From Candidatus Aerophobota bacterium (GTDB lineage Bacteria > Aerophobota > Aerophobia > Aerophobales > B3-G15): DNA of 23,702 nt. The stretch spans positions 1 to 23,702 of the forward strand of contig JACUUP010000013.1 of the NCBI GenBank assembly GCA_014859225.1. Direction: 5' to 3'. A program made the position numbers and the translations under genes. Below are positions 8,221 to 16,126 of the stretch, one piece after another (position 1 is the first letter of the stretch; each line of letters opens with the position of its first letter). Below the pieces are notes generated by a model. It worked only from the letters and a program-made list of their open reading frames with translations. It had not been told where the DNA came from and made no database searches.

Positions 8221-8250
8221 AAAAAGGGTCAGGTCTTGAGCATTTGACAT
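8221..8250 (+). repeat. Second-family dispersed tag (AGGGTCAGGTCTTGA type)
   Basis: AAAAAGGGTCAGGTCTTGAG followed by catttgacat, four bases after the FkbM stop codon. The first 15 or so bases match the start of the long repeats at 22324 and, less well, 12064. The tail (ttgagcatttgacat) recurs at 23139-23153. Its layout (A-run, G-run, then tag) parallels the first REP family. Confidence 0.55.
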
Positions 8251-8271
8251 TCATTTAGGAGGGAGAGAAAA

Positions 8272-9705
8272 ATGGATGAGGCAAGGGTTGTTAATCCGGA
8301 CGAAGTGATGGAAAAATCAGTTCGGGCTGCGGCTATCTTCAGTCAGCTTGACCAGGAGCATACCGACCGTATTACCCGGGCGGTATACGAGGCGGGATTC
8401 AATCATCGCGTGAAACTGGCGAAAATGGCACACCAGGAGACAGGAATGGGTAGCTGGCAAGATAAAGTAATCAAGAATGTTGTCGCTACTCAGCTTGTCT
8501 ATGAAGACATCAAAAAACTGAAGACAGTTGGAATTATCTCGGAAGACGACGAACGGGGAATCGTGGAGATTGCCCAGCCAATTGGGCCCATACTTGCCAT
8601 AACCCCGGTAACCAATCCCACATCTACGGTAATATTTAAAATACTCATTGCCCTGAAAACGAGAAATCCCATTATTATCCGTCCACATAGAATGGCAGTG
8701 AAAAGCTCCATTGAAGCAGCTCGCATTTGTTATGAGGCAGCTTTACAAGAAGATGCTCCGGAAGATTGTATCCAGTGGCTGGCACAGACCTCAAGAGAAG
8801 AGACACAAGCACTCATGGCACATAAAAATCTTGCCCTTATTCTTGCAACTGGAGGAGGTGGATTGGTGAAGGCAGCATATAGCTCGGGAACTCCTGCGCT
8901 TGGGGTTGGAGCGGGAAATGTGCCTGTGTACATAGAACCGAGTGCTGATGTTACATTCGCCGTGGAGCAGATTCTTATGTCCAAGACCTTTGACAACGGA
9001 ACTGTCTGTGCCAGCGAACAGGCAATTGTAGTAGAGCGATGTATTGCCGATAAGGTAATAGGGGAGTTTAAAAAGCGCAAGGGCCATTTCTTATCTGATG
9101 AAGAAATTAAACATCTGGAGGCGGTAGCCTTCGATCGGGAACGAGGAGTAATGAATCTAAATATCGTTGGAAAATCAGCACGAGTCATTGCCAAGATGTG
9201 CAACATTGAGGTTCCTTCCGACGTATCTGTTCTGCTTGCCCCTCTGAAAGGAGTGGGGTATGAGTATCCACTTTCCTCTGAGATTCTGGCACCAATTCTT
9301 GCTTTTTACATCGTAGATGATTTTGAGGAAGCGGTAAAGCTCTGTATTGATCTCAATTTTCACGGTGGCATAGGACACACGGTGAGTCTATTTTCCAACG
9401 ATGAGGAGAGAATCAAGCAGTTTGCCTGTCTCATGAATGCCGGGCGTATCGTCGTTAATACGCCTTCTTCCCAAGGAGCGGTAGGAGGAATATACAACAC
9501 GCTTCATCCCTCATTCACCTTAGGTTGTGGAACTGGTGGGAAAAACATCACCACCGATAATGTTACTGCCACACATTTGCTCAATATTCAGCGCATTGCC
9601 CGTAGAAGAATCAACGAACGCATAGGGCGGTTTGATACCAGTTTGTACTTTAATGAATCGCTTGATGCGAATACTATTGAACAGCAGTTTAACCGTAATT
9701 ATTAG
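8272..9705 (+). CDS. CoA-acylating aldehyde dehydrogenase (AdhE N-domain/EutE-like)
   Basis: Aldehyde dehydrogenase of 477 residues, of the acetylating type that converts an aldehyde, NAD+ and CoA to acyl-CoA or the reverse. Visible motifs: PVTNPTSTVIFKILIALKTRN in the cofactor region, LATGGGGLVKAAYSSGTPALG, the catalytic cysteine Cys246 in DNGTVCASEQ, and near the end SSQGAVGGIYN with LGCGTGGKNITTDNV. These match the N-terminal half of AdhE and EutE-like enzymes. No alcohol-dehydrogenase domain is fused. It has a good AGGAGG ribosome binding site and is followed after 20 bases by a STAS gene. It may once have been contiguous with the opine-dehydrogenase/B12 pair, before the RAYT and FkbM insertions. 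The aldehyde substrate is unknown, and no microcompartment genes are present. Confidence 0.9.
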   Translation: MDEARVVNPDEVMEKSVRAAAIFSQLDQEHTDRITRAVYEAGFNHRVKLAKMAHQETGMGSWQDKVIKNVVATQLVYEDIKKLKTVGIISEDDERGIVEIAQPIGPILAITPVTNPTSTVIFKILIALKTRNPIIIRPHRMAVKSSIEAARICYEAALQEDAPEDCIQWLAQTSREETQALMAHKNLALILATGGGGLVKAAYSSGTPALGVGAGNVPVYIEPSADVTFAVEQILMSKTFDNGTVCASEQAIVVERCIADKVIGEFKKRKGHFLSDEEIKHLEAVAFDRERGVMNLNIVGKSARVIAKMCNIEVPSDVSVLLAPLKGVGYEYPLSSEILAPILAFYIVDDFEEAVKLCIDLNFHGGIGHTVSLFSNDEERIKQFACLMNAGRIVVNTPSSQGAVGGIYNTLHPSFTLGCGTGGKNITTDNVTATHLLNIQRIARRRINERIGRFDTSLYFNESLDANTIEQQFNRNY

Positions 9706-9725
9706 AAACCAGGAGGAGGTAATTG

Positions 9726-10019
9726 ATGATTGAGTTTAACATGGAAGATAAATACTTGGTGTGCTCTTTCCCGGAACGACTGGATACCAATTATTGTGCG
9801 GAAAATAGCGATGAGCTTCTCCAGAAGATTGAGGAATCGGGAAGAGAGGTTATTTTTGATTTGCAAAAAACTGCCTACATTTCCTCAGCTTTCTTGCGAA
9901 TTTGTCTCCAGATCTCTAAAGAAAAAGGCAGGGAATGTTTCTCGCTCACCAATGTGTGTCCTTCGGTAAAGAAAGTGTTCAAAATCGCAGGATTTGATAA
10001 GCTCATGAATATCAGGTGA
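9726..10019 (+). CDS. STAS domain protein (anti-sigma factor antagonist-like)
   Basis: Single-domain STAS protein of 97 residues. VIFDLQKTAYISSAFLRICLQI matches the conserved loop around the phosphorylated serine of SpoIIAA/RsbV proteins, with Ser54 in the phospho-acceptor position. The usual Gly of SSAGLR is Phe56 here. ATG 9726 is preferred over TTG 9723 because it is better spaced from AGGAGGAGGT. Family members are partner-switching regulators dephosphorylated by PP2C phosphatases and bound by anti-sigma kinases. No such kinase or phosphatase is in the window. It sits 20 bases after the aldehyde dehydrogenase and is probably co-transcribed with it, an uncommon pairing. Confidence 0.85.
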   Translation: MIEFNMEDKYLVCSFPERLDTNYCAENSDELLQKIEESGREVIFDLQKTAYISSAFLRICLQISKEKGRECFSLTNVCPSVKKVFKIAGFDKLMNIR

Positions 10020-10069
10020 ATGTAAAAGCACTGAAGTCCTGCTTGACGTGAGAAAACTCTTGGAAAATA

Positions 10070-10090
10070 AATAAATCTGTCCCCTTTTTT
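10070..10090 (-). repeat. REP tag, single copy 3 (minus orientation)
   Basis: AATAAATCTGTCCCC (10070-10084) plus a T-run, 50 bases after the STAS stop codon. It is the reverse complement of the tags at 2483, 3021 and 20759. The rest of 10020-10314 is AT-rich non-coding DNA in which only weak promoter-like hexamers can be seen ahead of typA. Confidence 0.85.
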
Positions 10091-10314
10091 CGTTTTTTTC
10101 AAATGTTCCCTGACTGATTTAATGTTATTGGGTAGTTGTTTTAAGATTGCAATTGAAGTTAAATATACTAAAATTAAAAAGATGCGTTATGTAAATATGG
10201 AAAAATTGCACAATAAATCGGGCAAGATTCAGAAAATAGCCAATCAAGAACTTGTGCATAACAAAGTATCGTAGTATTACAATTACCAGTTATAGGGCCA
10301 TAGGAGCTCTTTTT

Positions 10315-12063
10315 ATGGAAATCAGAAACATTGCTATTATTGCTCACGTTGACCATGGAAAGACCACGTTAACCGATGCATTAATGCGTCAAACTGGAGC
10401 TATTCAAGAAGGAGTCACCATGGATTCAAATGCGCTTGAGCAGGAACGCGGTCTTACTATCTATTCTAAAAATGCCGCTATTTTCTATAGAGACACAAAA
10501 ATTAATATTGTTGACACGCCGGGTCATGCTGATTTTGGCTCAGAAGTGGAGCGCGTGCTGCGCTCAATAGACTCGGTTCTATTGCTTGTAGACGCTCAAG
10601 AAGGACCTATGACGCAAACTCGTTTTGTTTTGAAAAAATCTTTGGAACTTGGACTCAGGCCCATCGTGGTGATTAACAAAATTGACAAAAAAGCTGCCAA
10701 TCCGAAACGTTGCGAAGATCAGGTTTTAGAACTTTTCTTTGAACTAGGGGCTACTGACAAGCAAATAGAGTTTCCGGTTGTCTATACTGTTGGCCGATTA
10801 GGTATTGCTAAAAAAAGCCTTGATGATGACTCCAGCGACCTTACGCCGCTCCTTGATACAGTTGTTGACTATGTTCCTTGCACGTCATCTCAAAGATTAT
10901 CTCAAAAACCCCTCATGCTTCAACCGTTTAATCTGGGATACGATAATTTTTTAGGGCGATTGGCAATTGGTCGTGTTTATGAAGGAGTCGTTTCTCCGGG
11001 AAAGAATGTTTTTATTAAAAAGCCCAATGGCGAGATGCGGTCAGGCAAAATCACCAAAGTTTTTACCTTCAAGGGATTAGAAAGAATAGAAACAACTGAA
11101 GCAGGCTCAGGAGATATTGTTCTTATTGCAGGGCTTCCCAATGTCTATATCGGAGAAACAATCACAACCGATGAAAAAGTGCAGCCACTCCCTGCTATCG
11201 CTGTTGACGAACCGACAATTGCCTTAACATTCTTGGTGAACAATTCTCCTTTTGCCGGGCAAAATGGAAAGTATGTAACATCACGGAAAATACGGGAATA
11301 CTTGAAGCGCGAAGTGGAAGTGAATGTTGGATTGCGAGTTGATTTTGATTCATCGGACAGCTTCAAAGTGTTTGGGCGAGGAGAACTGCACATTGAAATA
11401 TTGCTTGAGAATATGCGCAGGTCAAGCTACGAGCTTCAAGTCTCTCAACCGCAAGTTATTATCCGCCAGGAAAATGGAAATAAAGTTGAGCCGTTCGAAG
11501 AAGTAATTATTGACATTTCCAGTGAATACCAGGGAATGGTTATTGAACGCCTCGGTGCAAGGGGTTTTGTTTTAAAAGCGGTTATTGACAATGAAAAACT
11601 CGTACGCCTTACTTTTGAGGGTCCGACGCGCGGACTCTTGGGTTACCGCAATCAATTTATTATAGATACGAAGGGACAAGGAATCATTTCGTCTCGCGTT
11701 GTCGGTTTTCGTCCTTACGTAGGAGAAATTCGCAAGCGCAGCGTTGGGTCCATGATCTCAATGGCTAATGGAAAAGCGCTTGGCTATGCCTTATGGGGCT
11801 TGCAAAAGCGGGGGGTACTATATATTGGTCCAGGAACCAGGGTTTATAACGGAATGGTAATTGGTAATACTTCAAAGGGAGAAGAAATGGCGGTGAATCC
11901 AACCAAAGGTAAGCAGCTTACCAATATGCGTTCATCTTCTTCAGACGAAGCAACCGATTTAGTGCCTCCGTTTACACTAACTATTGGAAGAGCTTTGCAG
12001 GTTATGGCAGAAGATGAATACTTAGAGGTAACTCCTAACAATATTCGTTTGCGTAAAAAATAG
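10315..12063 (+). CDS. typA: Translational GTPase TypA/BipA
   Basis: Ribosome-associated GTPase of the EF-G superfamily, 582 residues. The start at ATG 10315 is set by TAGGAG eight bases upstream and by the family's usual opening (MEIRNIAIIAHVDHGKTTL); in-frame triplets further upstream lack a ribosome binding site. GTPase motifs: AHVDHGKTT (G1, residues 10-18), ERGLTI (G2; the family usually has ERGITI), DTPGHADFG (G3), VVINKID (G4). Downstream are the domain II barrel, the EF-G III/V-like domains with FGRGELHIEILLENMRR, and the BipA-specific C-terminal region with RGLLGYRNQF. BipA assists ribosome biogenesis and stress or cold adaptation. The gene appears complete. Its stop codon abuts the dispersed repeat that starts at 12064. 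Confidence 0.96.
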   Translation: MEIRNIAIIAHVDHGKTTLTDALMRQTGAIQEGVTMDSNALEQERGLTIYSKNAAIFYRDTKINIVDTPGHADFGSEVERVLRSIDSVLLLVDAQEGPMTQTRFVLKKSLELGLRPIVVINKIDKKAANPKRCEDQVLELFFELGATDKQIEFPVVYTVGRLGIAKKSLDDDSSDLTPLLDTVVDYVPCTSSQRLSQKPLMLQPFNLGYDNFLGRLAIGRVYEGVVSPGKNVFIKKPNGEMRSGKITKVFTFKGLERIETTEAGSGDIVLIAGLPNVYIGETITTDEKVQPLPAIAVDEPTIALTFLVNNSPFAGQNGKYVTSRKIREYLKREVEVNVGLRVDFDSSDSFKVFGRGELHIEILLENMRRSSYELQVSQPQVIIRQENGNKVEPFEEVIIDISSEYQGMVIERLGARGFVLKAVIDNEKLVRLTFEGPTRGLLGYRNQFIIDTKGQGIISSRVVGFRPYVGEIRKRSVGSMISMANGKALGYALWGLQKRGVLYIGPGTRVYNGMVIGNTSKGEEMAVNPTKGKQLTNMRSSSSDEATDLVPPFTLTIGRALQVMAEDEYLEVTPNNIRLRKK

Positions 12064-12232
12064 AGGGTCAAACCTTGACATTTAAGTTCAGCTGATGACC
12101 AGTCCGCTTTGATGCGTGCAGCATCATTGTAATCAACTGAAAGAGTAGTAGCTTGACCTTTTCCCCATCTCGTGCGATAATAATCTTGCCTGAAACACAA
12201 CCTTTTCATGAAAGAGGCTGGCTATGGAAAAC
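12064..12232 (+). repeat. Long dispersed repeat, copy 1, with conserved promoter
   Basis: About 170 bases that match 22324-22491 at roughly four bases in five. Shared blocks include ccttgacatttaag/tcttgacatttaag, GTCCGCTTTGATG, GCAGCATCATTGTAATCAAC, GTGCGATAATAATC and ACAACCTTTTCATG. It starts at the typA stop codon and ends in the first codons of the broken creatininase gene. The strongest conservation covers a promoter-like pair described separately. A reading frame on the opposite strand is destroyed by stops in the second copy, so the repeat is probably non-coding. Confidence 0.75.
12153..12181 (+). promoter_or_regulatory. Sigma-70-like promoter inside repeat copy 1
   Basis: TTGACC, a 17-base spacer and GATAAT, followed by further A/T. 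The same hexamers with the same 17-base spacing occur in repeat copy 2 although the spacer bases differ, which suggests that function rather than recent copying preserved them. It points at the creatininase relic, the XRE gene and the ABC exporter. Confidence 0.55.
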
Positions 12233-12352
12233 TTTCTTTTATCCGATATGAGTGGATATACCTACAAAAAAGTTGATTTCGACAAAGCAATACTTTGTTT
12301 GGGTTCAACGGAAAATCACGGAGACCATCTTCCTCTGGGAAAGCTACTTTAG
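12224..12352 (+). pseudogene. Creatininase family N-terminal fragment (broken gene)
   Basis: ATG 12224 follows an AAAGAGG ribosome binding site and opens a 42-residue frame that ends at TAG 12350. Residues 23-39 read ILCLGSTENHGDHLPLG, which is the opening motif of creatininase/MftE-like amidohydrolases (LPxGSTEQHGPHLPLGTD, metal-binding Glu and His present). Normal members are about 230-260 residues long, so only the first sixth remains. The sequence after it reads into the XRE gene frame, with no recognisable creatininase body. The gene was cut by a rearrangement. Confidence 0.65.
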
Positions 12353-12360
12353 AAAAGGAT

Positions 12361-12621
12361 TTGTCAGTACTTGTAGTCACCCATAAAATTAAAGAACTAC
12401 TGTATAAAAGGGAGGAGAAAATAACTTTTCACAGAAACAACGTCAAAGAAATAAGATTAAGAAAAGGACTCACTCAACATGGTGTAGGTAAAAAGGTAAA
12501 TAAATCTCATTGGTGGGTCTCTCGAGTAGAAAGAGGACTCATTAAGGTTAGCGAAGATGAGAAGATAGAGATTGCTAAAGCTTTAGAAAGTGTAGTAGAA
12601 GAAATATTTCCCCTTATTTAG
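12361..12621 (+). CDS. XRE-type helix-turn-helix protein, start unclear
   Basis: The C-terminal part is a clear lambda-repressor-like HTH: NVKEIRLRKGLTQHGVGKKV, then SHWWVSRVERGLIKVSEDEK and IEIAKALESVVEEIFP. This kind of domain binds operator DNA in phage, plasmid and toxin-antitoxin regulators. The frame is open from 12295, but no good start exists. TTG 12361 has AAAAGGA upstream, and the GGGAGGAG at 12411-12418 precedes only an ATA. The N-terminal 20-40 residues overlap or follow the creatininase relic, so the gene may itself be a fusion product or a remnant. It is followed by a REP hairpin and the ABC exporter. No toxin partner is visible. Confidence 0.6.
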   Translation: MSVLVVTHKIKELLYKREEKITFHRNNVKEIRLRKGLTQHGVGKKVNKSHWWVSRVERGLIKVSEDEKIEIAKALESVVEEIFPLI

Positions 12622-12636
12622 GAGGAGTTGATAAAC

Positions 12637-12700
12637 AAAAAAAAGGGGACAGATTTATTGTAGCTCCAATTTTCAATGAATAAATCTGTCCCCTTTTTTT
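12637..12700. repeat. REP inverted pair A (hairpin)
   Basis: Left arm: A-run and GGGGACAGATTTATT (12645-12659). Right arm: AATAAATCTGTCCCC (12679-12693) and a T-run. The arms are perfectly complementary over 15 bases, extended by seven A:T pairs. The 19-base loop contains CCAATTTTCAATG. It lies between the XRE gene and the ABC exporter. Confidence 0.9.
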
Positions 12701-12776
12701 GAGAACTGCTGTCTATAGAAAACAAAAATTAAAGAAAAACTTAAAAAAGAGGTTCACGAAGTGCTCGGGTAATACC

Positions 12777-14591
12777 ATGCTTTCAAGAGACTCAAGAGAA
12801 AAGATGCCAGTAAAAACCAGGATAGAAAAGGGATGGTGCCTGTTAAAAAGATTCTATCAGGAGTATGCTACACCTTTTAAGGGGAAAATTTTTACCATAT
12901 GGGCCCTGCATGTTCTATTTGCAGTGGCTTTGATTATGCCGCCCGTCCTTGTTAAAGAGCTCATTGATAGGGGAATACTGGGTAAGGATATGCGCCTCGT
13001 CTTTCTTATAGGAAGTATCATCGTGGTAGTGTTTGTTTTCATTGCTGTAATAGACAAACTTCGAACCTTCTGGGGCCACATTATTGCCCAAAAAGTCACA
13101 TATAACTTGCGAAACAATCTTTATGCTCATCTACAAAAACTCTCCTTTAGATTCTATGACAACATAAGGATTGGCGAGCTTCTCTCCCGAATAATAGATG
13201 ACTTAAACGTGGTTCAGGAGATAATACACCATGGTCCGGAAAATATAATTGCCAATGGATGCCTCATAGTGCTCACCATCGTGATGGTTTTGTACCTCAA
13301 CTGGAGACTTGCTCTGGCCACAATCCTCATAGTGCCTGCAATAGCTATCTGCGTCTACCTTCTTTCTCTCAAGATGTTTAAAGGGTCCCGGGAGGTGAGG
13401 GGGAAGATGGCTTCCTTTGTTGCCCGAGCAGAGGACAATCTATCCGGTATGAGAATTATCCAGTCATTTGTGCGAGAAAATTATGAAATGGGAAGATTTG
13501 ACAGAGAAAATCTGGAACATTATAAAAGCAGAGTTAAAGTGATCAGCCCTATGTCCTGGCTATTTCCCATTTCCATACTTATCCTGGGTATTTCCCTCGC
13601 TGTCACGGTAAGTTATGGTGGCTACCAGGTGATAGAAGGGGTAATGACAATTGGCACCCTTACTGCTTTTGTCATGTATCTGCAGCGGTTTATGTGGCCT
13701 CTCATTGCAATTTCAATGCTCAGTGAGACAGTTATGCGTTTTCTGGCTGGAATTGAAAGATTCTTCACGTATATGGATATGTATCCTGATATTGAAGATT
13801 CACCACAGGCTGTTACTTTGAAGGAAGTGAGGGGAGACATCCAGTTTAAAGATGTTTGGTTCAAGTACGATGAGGAGACTGCTCTAAAGGGCATAAATTT
13901 TTCTATCCGTGCGGGTGAAACTATTGCTCTGGTTGGACCTTCCGGGGCAGGAAAAACCACGATTACAGCACTTATCCCTCGCTTTTATGAACCTTACAAA
14001 GGAAACATCCTACTTGATGGGAAAGATATAAGAGATATCAAGCTTCACTCTCTAAGAGCTCAGATTGGAATTATCATGCAGGACGACTATCTTTTCTTCG
14101 ATACTCTGCTGAACAATATATGCTATGGTCGCCTGGATGCCTCCAAAGGGGAAATCATAGAAGCAGCAAAACAGGCCAATGTTCACCAGTTTGTGGAAGA
14201 GTTTCCTGATGGATATGATACAGAGATTGGGGAAAGAGGGGCTAAAGTCTCCAAAGGTCAGGCTCAACGCATCTCTATAGCACGAGCTATACTGAAGGAT
14301 CCCCCTATACTTATCCTTGACGAGGCAACCTCTTCGGTTGATACAGAAACTGAGCTTCTCATCCAGGAGGCCCTTGATAAATTAATGAAGAACAAAACCT
14401 GTATTGCCATCGCTCACAGACTCAGCACCATTATAGGGGCTGACAGAATTCTTTTTGTAGAAAATGGCAGAATTACGGAAGAAGGAATTCATGAAGAGCT
14501 CCTGCGAAAAGGTGGAAGGTACGCTAATTTCTACAATCTTCAGTTTAACCCGAGCTCGAGAGCCGTATCTCAACAGAGAATGTACCATTAA
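12777..14591 (+). CDS. ABC exporter, fused permease-ATPase (MsbA/lipid A type)
   Basis: Half-size exporter with six membrane helices (about residues 25-320 from ATG 12777) and a C-terminal ATPase. Walker A is GPSGAGKT (387-394), the Q-loop IIMQDD, Walker B ILILDEATSSVD (aspartate near 515), and the switch histidine is in AIAHRLST. The signature motif is VSKGQAQR (Ser492) instead of LSGGQ: the first conserved glycine is lysine, which is unusual and may lower ATPase activity or imply heterodimerisation. ATG 12777 or 12804 is the likely start; the TTG at 12699 lies inside the REP hairpin. The substrate is unknown (lipids, peptides or drugs). The last 243 bases and the following 23 exist again, broken, at 20807-21072, so a second paralog once existed here. 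Confidence 0.92.
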   Translation: MLSRDSREKMPVKTRIEKGWCLLKRFYQEYATPFKGKIFTIWALHVLFAVALIMPPVLVKELIDRGILGKDMRLVFLIGSIIVVVFVFIAVIDKLRTFWGHIIAQKVTYNLRNNLYAHLQKLSFRFYDNIRIGELLSRIIDDLNVVQEIIHHGPENIIANGCLIVLTIVMVLYLNWRLALATILIVPAIAICVYLLSLKMFKGSREVRGKMASFVARAEDNLSGMRIIQSFVRENYEMGRFDRENLEHYKSRVKVISPMSWLFPISILILGISLAVTVSYGGYQVIEGVMTIGTLTAFVMYLQRFMWPLIAISMLSETVMRFLAGIERFFTYMDMYPDIEDSPQAVTLKEVRGDIQFKDVWFKYDEETALKGINFSIRAGETIALVGPSGAGKTTITALIPRFYEPYKGNILLDGKDIRDIKLHSLRAQIGIIMQDDYLFFDTLLNNICYGRLDASKGEIIEAAKQANVHQFVEEFPDGYDTEIGERGAKVSKGQAQRISIARAILKDPPILILDEATSSVDTETELLIQEALDKLMKNKTCIAIAHRLSTIIGADRILFVENGRITEEGIHEELLRKGGRYANFYNLQFNPSSRAVSQQRMYH

Positions 14592-14636
14592 AAAAACGAG
14601 GAGGTGAATAGATAAGGAAGAAAAGGAAGATTTGTT

Positions 14637-15191
14637 ATGAGATTGCGTGAGAGATGGATTAATCTCATCTATAGGTCAGCGACAAGTGGTAAGAAGATTC
14701 GAGTTTTTCTCACTCCAGTAGGAGGAGTCTTATATTTTACTGTTATAGTTCTATTCATTGCAATCTCTCTTTGGATGGATAAATTTTTAGGACTTCCAAA
14801 ATTTCTTTCCACACCATTGAATATCACTGTGTCTGTGCCAATTATTGCTATAGGTTTATTCTTAATCCTATGGTCAGCTTTGCATTTTTTCAAAATAAAG
14901 GGAACACCCGTGCCTTTTCATCCGCCTCCTAAGCTGGTTACTGCTGGTCCCTATGCCTATGTTAGAAACCCCATGCTTACCGGTATATTCATCTGGCTGT
15001 TTGGATTCGGTTTTTTATTTAGATCAATTTCTCTCGTTTTTATATTCACTCCACTTTTTATTCTACTTAATGTGTTGGAGTTAAAAGCAATTGAAGAGCC
15101 AGAACTGGAGAAACGCCTTGGTAGGGAGTATGTTGAATACGGGAATAGGGTCCCTATGTTTATTCCATGGTTGGGGAGGAATAAAAAATGA
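14637..15191 (+). CDS. Isoprenylcysteine carboxyl methyltransferase (ICMT)-like membrane protein
   Basis: Integral membrane methyltransferase-like protein of 184 residues with about four or five hydrophobic helices. The conserved C-terminal part reads VTAGPYAYVRNPMLTGIF and later EEPELEKRLGREYVEYGNRVPMFIP, the SAM-binding signature of the ICMT/phospholipid methyltransferase group. In bacteria such proteins modify small molecules or lipids, and prenylated-protein substrates are not expected. Its own ribosome binding site is AAGGAAG before ATG 14637. A stronger AGGAGG a little upstream belongs to the duplicated ABC-exporter 3' region and has lost its start codon here. It probably shares a transcript with the exporter. 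Confidence 0.85.
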   Translation: MRLRERWINLIYRSATSGKKIRVFLTPVGGVLYFTVIVLFIAISLWMDKFLGLPKFLSTPLNITVSVPIIAIGLFLILWSALHFFKIKGTPVPFHPPPKLVTAGPYAYVRNPMLTGIFIWLFGFGFLFRSISLVFIFTPLFILLNVLELKAIEEPELEKRLGREYVEYGNRVPMFIPWLGRNKK

Positions 15192-15241
15192 TGGTCAGTC
15201 CATCGCCTAATCAATGATAAATATGAGCAAGGAGTATAATT

Positions 15242-16126
15242 ATGAGTAACGAAAGCTTTCCCTTCAAGATAGGTAATTTCAAATGTATGGCTGTCAGTGA
15301 CGGCACCCACACATACACACCTCCCACCTTTCCACCTCCTGCTACTTTTCTTTTTGGGAATGCGCCAAAAGGACTCCTTGAAGAGGTACTTCGCGAACAC
15401 AACCTCCAGCCAGAACGATGGGTAGAGTGGGTAAGCCCATATATCTGTTTGCTGATCGACACTGGCAAGCACCGGGTGCTGGTGGATACAGGTGCTGATG
15501 GCCTTGGCCCAAAAACAGGAAAACTTATCCAGAACCTAAATGCTGAAGGGATTACACCTGAGGACATTGACACGGTCATCCTCACGCATGGACATCCAGA
15601 CCACATCGGTGGGAACACTGTTGAGGGGGGCGAGCCAGCTTTCCCCAATGCTCGCTTCGTCATGTGGAAAGACGAGTGGGACTTCTGGACCTCAGAACGG
15701 GCGGAACTGGAGCTAGATGAACACGTCCGAGAAGTCCTCTTGAAATTCGCACGCAAGAACCTCCCACCAATTCAGGGCCAACTCGACCTCATTCATCATG
15801 AAACGGAAATCCTGCCCGGTATCCAAGCTGTGGCGGCATCGGGCCACACACCTGGTCACATGGCGCTAGCCATTTCCTCGGGAGGCAAGCAACTGCTATA
15901 CATCTCCGATGCAGCGCTCCATCCTATCCATCTGGAGCAGCCAGAATGGTATGCAGCGGTCGATTGTGCTCCCGAGCAAGTCGTAGCCACCAGGCGCCGA
16001 CTTCTGAACAGGGCTACGGCTGAGAATGCGCTGGTGCTCGCTTTTCACTTCCCCTTCCCTGGCTTGGGGCACGTTATCCAGAAGGGAGAGAGACGCCAGT
16101 GGCAGCCAATCGAGACGTTAGATTAG
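15242..16126 (+). CDS. Metallo-beta-lactamase fold hydrolase
   Basis: MBL-fold metallo-hydrolase of 294 residues. The HxHxDH motif is THGHPDHIGG (His116, His118, Asp120, His121), the third histidine is in SGHTPGHM, the bridging aspartate in YISDAALHP, and the final histidine in LAFHFPFPGLGHV. These are complete dinuclear zinc ligands of the lactonase/glyoxalase-like group. The substrate is unknown. A good AAGGAG precedes ATG 15242. GC content and codon choice (many GGC, CTC, CGC codons) are richer than in the AT-rich neighbours, which suggests a different origin. It follows the ICMT-like gene by 50 bases. Confidence 0.93.
   Translation: MSNESFPFKIGNFKCMAVSDGTHTYTPPTFPPPATFLFGNAPKGLLEEVLREHNLQPERWVEWVSPYICLLIDTGKHRVLVDTGADGLGPKTGKLIQNLNAEGITPEDIDTVILTHGHPDHIGGNTVEGGEPAFPNARFVMWKDEWDFWTSERAELELDEHVREVLLKFARKNLPPIQGQLDLIHHETEILPGIQAVAASGHTPGHMALAISSGGKQLLYISDAALHPIHLEQPEWYAAVDCAPEQVVATRRRLLNRATAENALVLAFHFPFPGLGHVIQKGERRQWQPIETLD

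Noticed and set aside
11844-12209. A 121-codon frame on the minus strand over the end of typA and repeat copy 1
   Set aside because: It overlaps typA, and the matching stretch in repeat copy 2 has several stop codons, so the frame is not conserved.
15211-15756. A 181-codon frame on the minus strand opposite the MBL gene
   Set aside because: It is antisense to a clear metallo-hydrolase with all metal ligands and shows no recognisable motif.
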